Assembly: GCA_030146875.1 (NCBI GenBank)
Contig: JASLAX010000063.1
Span: 1-9,508 of the forward strand
Direction of reading: 5' to 3'
DNA: 9,508 nucleotides
Origin: Longimicrobiaceae bacterium
GTDB taxonomy: Bacteria > Gemmatimonadota > Gemmatimonadetes > Longimicrobiales > Longimicrobiaceae
In this document: piece by piece, positions 1 through 4,882 of the stretch
Layout of the letters: each line of letters opens with the position of its first letter
Position numbering within the stretch: position 1 is the first letter of the stretch
The notes under the pieces: model-generated
Databases searched by the model: none
What the model was told of the DNA's origin: nothing
The model's input: only the letters and a program-made list of their open reading frames with translations
Translations under genes and position numbers: made by a program

Positions 1-83
1 CAGCCTGCGGCGTCCCCGCCGCAGGCTGCGGCCGCGGCGAGCAGGGCGGCCAGGGCCGCGCGGCGGACGAGTCTATCGGGCAT
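1..83 (-). CDS. N-terminus of an exported lipoprotein, probably RND efflux periplasmic adaptor (partial)
   Basis: Only the first 27 residues are visible: MPDRLVRRAALAALLAAAAA, then Cys21-GGDAAG, where the window ends. Two Arg-rich stretches are followed by a run of Ala/Leu and then Cys-Gly-Gly. This is a bacterial lipoprotein signal peptide with a relaxed lipobox (AAA-C), so the mature protein should be lipid-anchored through Cys21. Its ATG lies inside the end of the upstream TolC-family gene (11-base overlap), implying translational coupling in one operon. In RND efflux operons the partner beside a TolC-type channel is commonly the membrane-fusion adaptor (HlyD/AcrA family), often a lipoprotein. 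That identity is inference from position, because no adaptor domain is visible. Confidence 0.6.
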   Translation of the reverse strand, partial: MPDRLVRRAALAALLAAAAACGGDAAG

Positions 84-1521
84 CGGTCCGGTCGGTCGGG
101 GTGGCGGGGGCGCCGGGAAGCGGGATCGGCCGGCCGAGCGCGCGAGAGAGCTCCGCGGCGGCCAGGTACAGCTCGTGAGTGGCGCGCGCCTCGTTGACGC
201 GCGCCGTCAGCAGCGCGAGCTGCGCGTCGGAGACCTCGAGCTGGGTCCCCAGCCCGCGCCCGAAGCGCAGGGTGGCCAGGCGGAACGCCTCGTCGGCCTC
301 GGCCACGTTCTCGCGGCTGGCGGCGAAGAGCGCGCGGGCGCTCTCCAGCGCGGTCCGGGCGCGGCCGGCGGCGACGTGCGCCTCCTCCCACGCCTGCGAG
401 GCCAGCGCGGTGGACACCTGCGCGTTGGCGCGGGCCACCTGCACGTCGGAGCGGGTGCGCAGCCCGTCGAAGAGGGGCCAGCTCACCGTGAGCCCCGCCG
501 AGCGGTCCGAGAACCAGCCGCCGTTCTGCCGCGTGCAGCGGGTGGAGGAGCTGCCGGGGGGGCAGTCCACCGTCTCCAGCTCGCCGCGCCGGAAGGGGAG
601 GCGCGCCTCCGGCGGGAACGCCTGCCACCCCGAGTTCACGTTGAGGGCGACGGTGGGCAGGTAGCCCGCCCGCGCCGCCCGCATGGTGGCGCGCCCCGCG
701 GAGGCGCGCAGGCGCGCCGCGCGCACGGAGGGCAGCTCCTCGAGCGCCGCGGAGTCGGCGGCGGCCTGCCCCGCCAGGTCGTCGGCCAGGGCGCGGACCT
801 GGGCCGTGTCCACCGCGGACGTCAGCCGAACGGGCCGGCCCTCGGGCACGTCGGTCAGGCGGCGCAGCTCCAGCAGGGCCAGGTCGCGCTCGCCGCGGGA
901 CTGGATCAGCGCCGGGCGCAGGTTGCTGCGCTCCACGCGGGCGCGCAGCACGTCGTAGCGCGACGAGCGCCCGCCGGCGGCGAACTGCTCCACCTGCCGC
1001 AGCCGCTCCTCCGCCAGCACCAGGTTGCGCTCCTGGATGGCGACCAGGCGGTCGGCCAGCAGGGCCCCCAGGTAGGCGCGCAGGGCCAGGAGCGACACCT
1101 CGGCGCGGGTGTCCTCCAGCTCCGCCGTGGCGGCCTCGCGGTGGCGCGACGCGGCGCGCGTGGCCTCCATCACCCGCCCCCCCTGGAAGAGAGGGACGGA
1201 GAGGCCGAAGGCGGCGTTGACCGTGTTGGGCTGGTTGAAGATCTGGCCCACCGCCTGGCCGCGCGCGTTCTCGTAGACGTGGTTGAACGTCCCGTTGAAG
1301 CGGAGCTGCGGCAGGCCGGCGGAGCGCGCCGATCCCACCAGGGCGGCGGCGGCGTCGCGGCGGCGGGCGGCCAGGGTCACCTCCTCGCCGGACTGGGCGC
1401 GGGCGACCGCGTCCGCCAGGGAGAGGGGGAGCGAGTCGGGGGCCTGGGCCGCCGCGGGGGCGGCGCAGGCGAGCAGCGCGGCCACCAGGGCCGCGCGGAA
1501 AGCGGTCGGACGAGCGGGCAC
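73..1521 (-). CDS. TolC-family outer-membrane efflux channel
   Basis: This 482-residue protein has the length and layout of TolC/OEP outer-membrane factors, which trimerise into a beta-barrel plus periplasmic helical tunnel and export substrates for RND or ABC pumps. Residues 1-26 form a Sec signal peptide ending APAAAQ. Two OEP repeats follow, about 33-225 and 255-460, each with a barrel hairpin whose strand reads SVPLFQGG (108-115) and SWPLFDG (347-353), the latter the typical family signature. Long Ala/Leu/Glu-rich helices and the conserved LGTQLEVSDAQLAL segment (424-437) complete the fold. The second barrel hairpin has an insert with Cys320 and Cys329, possibly a surface disulfide loop. 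I chose the GTG start at 1521 because GAGG lies six bases upstream and the signal peptide begins there; the frame stays open much further upstream only as a GC-rich artefact. The stop overlaps the next lipoprotein gene by 11 bases. Confidence 0.92.
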   Translation of the reverse strand: MPARPTAFRAALVAALLACAAPAAAQAPDSLPLSLADAVARAQSGEEVTLAARRRDAAAALVGSARSAGLPQLRFNGTFNHVYENARGQAVGQIFNQPNTVNAAFGLSVPLFQGGRVMEATRAASRHREAATAELEDTRAEVSLLALRAYLGALLADRLVAIQERNLVLAEERLRQVEQFAAGGRSSRYDVLRARVERSNLRPALIQSRGERDLALLELRRLTDVPEGRPVRLTSAVDTAQVRALADDLAGQAAADSAALEELPSVRAARLRASAGRATMRAARAGYLPTVALNVNSGWQAFPPEARLPFRRGELETVDCPPGSSSTRCTRQNGGWFSDRSAGLTVSWPLFDGLRTRSDVQVARANAQVSTALASQAWEEAHVAAGRARTALESARALFAASRENVAEADEAFRLATLRFGRGLGTQLEVSDAQLALLTARVNEARATHELYLAAAELSRALGRPIPLPGAPATPTDRTDAR

Positions 1522-1527
1522 GGGCGG

Positions 1528-1531
1528 CCTC
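1528..1531 (-). promoter_or_regulatory. Ribosome binding site deciding the efflux channel start
   Basis: GAGG on the minus strand sits six bases before the GTG at 1521. It supports GTG initiation directly before the signal peptide rather than at one of the far-upstream in-frame starts. Confidence 0.5.
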
Positions 1532-1593
1532 GGGAGATCCTGCGTGAGCCGACCGGGGCGAGCGACGCCGCGGCGGTCGTCGGGACGCGGAGA

Positions 1594-1623
1594 ATGGTAA
1601 CTCCCGGCCCGGACGCCCTGCAA
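1594..1623 (-). promoter_or_regulatory. Candidate sigma-70-type promoter of the efflux operon
   Basis: On the minus strand TTGCAG (1623-1618) is followed after an 18-base spacer by TACCAT (1599-1594). They match TTGACA at four and TATAAT at four of six positions. The site lies in the 176-base gap between the PrsW-family gene and the efflux channel gene, about 70 bases before the GTG. A perfect palindrome lies eight bases upstream of the -35 element. Consensus matching in GC-rich DNA is weak evidence, so this is a candidate only. Confidence 0.35.
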
Positions 1624-1631
1624 CCCTCTAT

Positions 1632-1652
1632 CGCGGCGGAAGTTCCGCCGCG
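1632..1652. promoter_or_regulatory. 21-bp perfect palindrome upstream of the efflux promoter (candidate operator)
   Basis: Two 10-base arms, CGCGGCGGAA and TTCCGCCGCG, flank a single central base. The size and near-absent spacer suit a binding site for a dimeric HTH repressor (TetR- or MarR-like) better than a hairpin, which would need at least three loop bases. It lies 8 bases upstream of the proposed -35 box of the efflux operon and 46 bases past the stop of the PrsW-family gene. A role as a terminator of that gene is less likely because no T-run follows on the minus strand. No regulator gene lies in the window. Confidence 0.45.
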
Positions 1653-1697
1653 CGCCCGCGGTGTTTCGACTCCCCGGTTTCGTTGCGGCCGACGCCG

Positions 1698-2762
1698 TCA
1701 GGCCGCCGTCGCGGCAGCCATGGAGGCGCGGAGGCTCTCCACCATCGCCTCCTCCCGCGCGCCGTCGCCGTCGCCTCCCGCGCGCGCCACGCGGCAGCGG
1801 TGGAAGGCCAGCTCGGTGGCGTGCAGGTGGAAGGCGCGGCACGCCTCCAGGCCGGCCTTCCCGCCGCGCCGCTCCGCCTCGCGCAGCGCCTTCCGCCGCG
1901 CCTTGGTGCAGGCGACCGTCTCCACGTCCTCGGTCCGCAGCACGCCGAAGGCCACGAACGGGGAGAGGTGCTCGCGCAGCAGCTCGGCCTCGCGGCGCCG
2001 GGAGCGCTTCGCCACGACCAGCACGGCGGCGAACGCGGGCACCATCACCAGGAAGTATACGCCGAAGAAGGCGCCCGCGCTGGCGGAGAGGTTCCAGAGC
2101 GAGTGCAGCAGCATGGCCCCCGACAGGCCGGCGAGGGGGGCCGCGTAGCGAAGCCAGGGCCGCCGCGTCTCCCGCGCGATCCCGAAGCCGATGCCGGTGA
2201 GCGCGGTGAAGAGCGGGTGCGAGAAGGGCGCGAACATGCCGCGCAGCACGAACACGGGGACGACGGACCCCTCGGCCAGGGCGCGGCCGTAGTACAGCAC
2301 GTTCTCCACCGTGGAGAAGCCCAGCCCCACCATGCAGGCGTAGATCAGCCCGTCGGTGACGTTGTCGAACTCGTCTTTCTGCTGCCGGAAGAGCAGCAGG
2401 ATCGCCAGGCCCTTGGTGGCCTCCTCCACGATCGGGGCGGAGATGACCGCCGCCGCCACCTCGGACCCGGTGACCACCCCGAAGACGGAGTTGACGACGA
2501 GCGAGAAGAAGACGGCGACGACGGCGCCCCACGCGAAGGCGCGGCGCAGCAGGCCGCGGGGCTCGGGCTCCAGCCGGTCCAGCCAGAGCGCCAGCCAGAC
2601 GTAGACGGGCAGCGGCAGGAAGGCCACCACGAACGCGACCGAGAAGCCGGTCAGGCCCAGCTCGGCGGCGTTCGCCATGGTGATGAGCGCCACGAAGGTG
2701 CCGCCCAGGCGCATGGCGGTCTTGCGGGGGATGCCCCACAGGGTGGGCGAAGGCTGCGACAT
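1698..2762 (-). CDS. PrsW-family glutamic-type intramembrane protease
   Basis: A 354-residue multi-pass membrane protein (several hydrophobic spans between about residues 20 and 250) carries the PrsW signature: IVEEATKG (111-118, Glu113-Glu114 and Lys117), DNVTDGLIYA (133-142), GFSTVEN (148-154, Glu153-Asn154), SHPLFTALTGIGFG (181-194, His182) and LHSLWN (219-224, His220). These Glu/His residues line the proposed active site of the family, which relates to CAAX-type proteases. In Bacillus, PrsW makes the first cut of the anti-sigma factor RsiW; whether this protein targets an anti-sigma factor is unknown, and none is present in the window. After the last span, residues about 252-354 form a charged cytosolic tail with Cys285, Cys308, His312, His314, His321 and Cys323. 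The ATG at 2762 is chosen because the conserved region begins soon after it; the leader shows no Shine-Dalgarno sequence. Confidence 0.9.
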   Translation of the reverse strand: MSQPSPTLWGIPRKTAMRLGGTFVALITMANAAELGLTGFSVAFVVAFLPLPVYVWLALWLDRLEPEPRGLLRRAFAWGAVVAVFFSLVVNSVFGVVTGSEVAAAVISAPIVEEATKGLAILLLFRQQKDEFDNVTDGLIYACMVGLGFSTVENVLYYGRALAEGSVVPVFVLRGMFAPFSHPLFTALTGIGFGIARETRRPWLRYAAPLAGLSGAMLLHSLWNLSASAGAFFGVYFLVMVPAFAAVLVVAKRSRRREAELLREHLSPFVAFGVLRTEDVETVACTKARRKALREAERRGGKAGLEACRAFHLHATELAFHRCRVARAGGDGDGAREEAMVESLRASMAAATAA

Positions 2763-2911
2763 GGGTGGCGGGGGGCTGCGCGGTCGGCGGGACGCGGACG
2801 GGCGGGGAGCGCCGTCCGGGGCGGGACGGACGAATCTAGCGGCGGATCCGGCCCAAGGCCAGACCCCGCGCGCGGTTGCGGCTGACTGGGATGGGGCCTG
2901 CACGCGCGGCG

Positions 2912-3481
2912 CTACAGCCGGATGCCGAGCTCCAGCGCCGCGTCGGCGACCGCGGGATGGGGCAGGGCGAGGGCCTGCGGAGCGCCCCACGCCAGCCGGT
3001 GCGGGAGGACGCGGTCCAGGAAGAGGACCGTGGCGTGCCAGTCGCCCGACAGCGAGGACCACCAGCGGAAGCCGGGGTAGCCCGCCCCGTGAAGCGCGCG
3101 CGACACCGCCTGGGTGCGCTGCACGTCGCGGCTGGCCAGGGTGTCGGGGCGCAGGTGGTGGCGCCCCAGGACCGCCGGGTCGGTCAGGTCGGCCAGCCCC
3201 GCGGCCGCGTCGTCGGGCAGGGTGACGTCCACCACCGCCAGCGCGTGCCCGAAGCGCCGGAGGTGCGCCGCGTGGAGCCGCCGGCCCCGGAACGACTGCA
3301 GCACCTCGCCCACGGCATGGGCGGGGCTCTCGGCCAGGTAGAGCACCGGCACCGTCCCCAGGTCGAACCGCCCGCTCCCCTGCGCCGACGGGACGAATCC
3401 CGCGGAGAAGGGCTCCCTCGCGGGCGCGGGCGGGTCCCAGGGGAACACCCGCCATCCGACGGTGCCCGGCTCCCCGGCCAT
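2912..3481 (-). CDS. RES-domain toxin (ParT/MbcT family)
   Basis: This 189-residue protein matches RES toxins in length and motifs: the N-terminal GWRVFP (9-14, Arg11), GRFD (37-40), VLYLAESPAHAVGEV (46-60, with Tyr48, Glu51, Glu59) and GFRWWSS (137-143, Arg139 and Ser142/143). The family is named for conserved Arg, Glu and Ser residues. It has an ADP-ribosyltransferase-like fold: characterised members deplete NAD+ (MbcT is an NAD+ phosphorylase) or modify PRPP synthetase (ParT), arresting growth. The ATG shares its A with the TGA of the upstream antitoxin gene (TGATG), so the toxin is probably made by coupled translation. Which chemistry this member performs cannot be read from sequence. Confidence 0.9.
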   Translation of the reverse strand: MAGEPGTVGWRVFPWDPPAPAREPFSAGFVPSAQGSGRFDLGTVPVLYLAESPAHAVGEVLQSFRGRRLHAAHLRRFGHALAVVDVTLPDDAAAGLADLTDPAVLGRHHLRPDTLASRDVQRTQAVSRALHGAGYPGFRWWSSLSGDWHATVLFLDRVLPHRLAWGAPQALALPHPAVADAALELGIRL

Positions 3482-3942
3482 CAGGCGAACGCGCCGGACT
3501 TCTCGGCCTCGATGGCGCGGACGACCTCGGAGAGCCGGCCCTCGCGCACCACGTCGAGCGGGCGGCGGTTGCCCAGGTGGGCGTTGGTCCCGTGGAGCCA
3601 GTCGGGGACCACCTCCTCTTCGAGCCACCCGTCCAGCAGCGCCACCACGATCCCCAGGTCGCGCAGCAGGCGCGCGTTCTCCCGCTCGGGCAGGTGCCCC
3701 TGCTTCCAGCGGGCCACCCGGCTGGGGCTCACGGGAAAGACCTCGGCCAGCGCGGCGTCGGTGGCGAAGGCGCGCCGGGCGTACAGGTACGAGGCACGCC
3801 GCAGCGCTCCCCCCGCGTCCACGGCGGGCTCGCGCACCTGCGGGGCACGGCGCCGCGAGCCCCGGGGGTACTCGTGTGGCGCCGCTGGACCTCCGTCGGG
3901 CTCCGGCGCGTCGGGTTCCGGCGGTGGATCGCGTTCGGGCAT
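3481..3942 (-). CDS. Xre/MbcA/ParS-type antitoxin of the RES toxin
   Basis: The 153-residue protein has a Pro/acid-rich, probably disordered N-terminus (1-45), an Xre-like helix-turn-helix at about 59-81 (DAALAEVFPVSPSRVARWKQG) and a C-terminal antitoxin/toxin-binding domain (DUF2384 type) with PDWLHGTNAHLGNRRPLDVV at 113-132. In this family the C-terminal domain blocks the RES active site and the HTH represses the operon. It comes first in the operon, the usual order for RES/Xre systems, with a one-base overlap to the toxin. An AGGAG site seven bases before the ATG supports this start. A 20-bp dyad over the promoter suits autoregulation. The N-terminal extension is longer than I would expect and has no recognised function. 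Confidence 0.9.
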   Translation of the reverse strand: MPERDPPPEPDAPEPDGGPAAPHEYPRGSRRRAPQVREPAVDAGGALRRASYLYARRAFATDAALAEVFPVSPSRVARWKQGHLPERENARLLRDLGIVVALLDGWLEEEVVPDWLHGTNAHLGNRRPLDVVREGRLSEVVRAIEAEKSGAFA

Positions 3943-3949
3943 TGCCTAT

Positions 3950-3954
3950 CTCCT
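3950..3954 (-). promoter_or_regulatory. Ribosome binding site of the antitoxin gene
   Basis: AGGAG on the minus strand, seven bases before the ATG at 3942. It is the clearest Shine-Dalgarno site on the minus strand of the window and fixes the antitoxin start. Confidence 0.65.
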
Positions 3955-3967
3955 GTACGAGTGGCCT

Positions 3968-3987
3968 GCGCAATGAATTTGTTGCGC
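3968..3987. promoter_or_regulatory. 20-bp dyad over the antitoxin promoter (candidate autoregulatory operator)
   Basis: The minus strand reads GCGCAA-CAAATTCA-TTGCGC. The outer six bases pair perfectly, and 16 of the 20 positions are symmetric because AATT at the centre is also palindromic. It overlaps the proposed -10 element of the toxin-antitoxin operon and ends 14 bases before the Shine-Dalgarno site. This is where an Xre-type antitoxin or its complex would be expected to bind to repress its own operon. The centre is also unusually AT-rich for this genome. Confidence 0.55.
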
Positions 3988-4004
3988 GGCCGGCGGACGG
4001 TCAA
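3976..4004 (-). promoter_or_regulatory. Candidate promoter of the antitoxin-toxin operon
   Basis: On the minus strand TTGACC (4004-3999), five of six to the -35 consensus, is followed after 17 bases by CAAATT (3981-3976), a weak -10. Transcription would start near 3969, giving a short leader of about 27 bases before the antitoxin ATG. The -10 lies inside the 20-bp dyad. The strong -35 match and correct spacing make this the most convincing promoter in the window. Confidence 0.5.
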
Positions 4005-4090
4005 GGTTATCGAGCCTTGGGGAGCCACCGCCGGAATGCGGCCTTGCCTCCAGCGCACCTCGTTGCGCTTCTTCACCACGGACGAGGACG

Positions 4091-4276
4091 TTAGCCCAGG
4101 ATCGTGCCCTCCACCGGGGGCGGGGCGAAGCTCCGCTGGTCGTGGCTCAGGTTGGCGGTGACGAACCAGAGCAGGCCCAGCACTCCGGTCAGGAAGATCA
4201 GCAGGCCCAGCGTGGTCTGCGGGGCACGGTCGCCGAACCAGCGCCGCAGCGGGTTGCGCGGATGGGGGAGGTACAT
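4091..4276 (-). CDS. Small single-span membrane protein, unknown function
   Basis: A 61-residue protein with a basic, Pro-rich N-terminus (MYLPHPRNPLRRWFGDR), one strongly hydrophobic span at about residues 22-40 (TLGLLIFLTGVLGLLWFVT) and a polar C-terminal tail ending PPPVEGTILG. The positive charges before the span predict N-in, C-out topology. I do not recognise a family. It is divergent from the nuclease-inhibitor operon with 201 bases between the starts, and is followed by the toxin-antitoxin promoter region 148 bases further on. The ATG at 4276 is chosen because residues upstream in the open frame are Arg/Ala-rich noise; the ribosome binding site is weak (GGA). A real span flanked by sensible ends and a TAA stop make a true gene likely. 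Confidence 0.6.
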   Translation of the reverse strand: MYLPHPRNPLRRWFGDRAPQTTLGLLIFLTGVLGLLWFVTANLSHDQRSFAPPPVEGTILG

Positions 4277-4295
4277 GGCCGGATCCGTGGAGGCT

Positions 4296-4316
4296 GCCCG
4301 GGGACGATCCCCGGGC
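4296..4316. promoter_or_regulatory. 9-bp perfect inverted repeat between divergent genes
   Basis: GCCCGGGGA and TCCCCGGGC are separated by three bases (CGA). It lies 20 bases upstream of the small membrane protein start, so within its leader or promoter, and 162 bases from the inhibitor start. There is no T-run on either side, so it is not a standard terminator. It could be a leader hairpin or an operator. The rest of the 4277-4477 gap shows no convincing promoter on either strand. Confidence 0.35.
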
Positions 4317-4467
4317 CACGGTGACAGGATAGGCTTTCGTACGGCGGCGGGGCGTAGGGCGCGACGCGCGAACGTGGCGGGGAGATGCACGCGCGCAGCG
4401 TCCGCCTGGCGCCGACGGCCGGATCCGGGCACCTTTCTCCCCATCGGCCGGCGACGACACGGACCAC

Positions 4468-4473
4468 GGGAGG
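4468..4473 (+). promoter_or_regulatory. Ribosome binding site of the nuclease inhibitor gene
   Basis: GGGAGG ends four bases before the ATG at 4478. Together with homology that begins almost at once after this ATG, it rules out the upstream in-frame ATG at 4385. Confidence 0.55.
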
Positions 4474-4477
4474 CGGG

Positions 4478-4882
4478 ATGCCGGAGGAGGCGCTGCGGGG
4501 GAAGGTGCGGGAGGCCGCGGCCGGGCTGCGGTACGTGAGCGAGTCCGACCACCCGCTGGAGTGGGTCCGCTTCCCCGCGTCCGGCGAGGGGGCGATCGCG
4601 GTGGACGCCTTCCGCGAGGCGGCGGGGATCCCGGCCGAGACGCCGGTCCACCGGCTGACGGTGGAGGAGTTCTTTCGCTCCCAGATCGAGGACGTGGACC
4701 CGGCGGACGAGGCCGGCCGGCGCGCGGCGGAGGGCTTCAAGCGCCTGCGGGAGACGCTGCTCGCGGACCTCCGGTACGCAGCCGCCTTTCGCGTGGGGGA
4801 GGTGGAGATCCGCGCGTACGTCGTCGGGCGGGCGGAGGACGGCGCCCTGGCGGGCGTATCGACGGAGCTGCTGGAGACGTGA
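4478..4882 (+). CDS. nuiA: NuiA-family nuclease inhibitor (cytoplasmic immunity protein)
   Basis: The 134-residue protein closely resembles Anabaena NuiA (135 residues), which binds the extracellular nuclease NucA and blocks its active site. Matching landmarks are GLRYVSESDHPLE (16-28) against the NuiA stretch GLLFMSESEYPFE, and VGEVEIRAYVVG (106-117) followed by LAGVSTELLET at the C-terminus against LGEVELDVYVIG and LAGISTKVVET (family sequence quoted from memory). As I recall the NucA-NuiA structure, the C-terminal Thr135 of NuiA reaches the catalytic metal and Glu24 lies at the interface. Both have counterparts here, Thr134 and Glu22. There is no signal peptide, so it acts in the cytoplasm. 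The gene overlaps by four bases (GTGA) the exported nuclease gene after it, so inhibitor is made before, and coupled to, nuclease. Its role is probably protection from unexported enzyme. Confidence 0.92.
   Translation: MPEEALRGKVREAAAGLRYVSESDHPLEWVRFPASGEGAIAVDAFREAAGIPAETPVHRLTVEEFFRSQIEDVDPADEAGRRAAEGFKRLRETLLADLRYAAAFRVGEVEIRAYVVGRAEDGALAGVSTELLET

Noticed and set aside
175..2148. Long plus-strand open frame antisense to the efflux channel and PrsW-family genes
   Set aside because: Arg/Gly/Ala/Gln-rich low-complexity translation with no domain; a shadow of GC-rich minus-strand genes that have clear motifs.
1522..2739. Upstream extension of the efflux channel frame over the PrsW-family gene
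   Set aside because: Arg-rich noise antisense-free but out of frame with the recognised protease; the signal peptide and GAGG site fix the start at 1521.
2833..2862. Promoter for the PrsW-family gene around TAGATT (2838-2833)
   Set aside because: A -10-like hexamer exists but nothing like a -35 box lies 16-18 bases upstream; the nearest TTGGGC is only 12 bases away.
4385..4477. Upstream ATG start for the inhibitor
   Set aside because: The purine-rich stretch abuts that ATG with no spacing, the extra 31 residues are unlike NuiA, and 4478 has a GGGAGG site and matches the family length.
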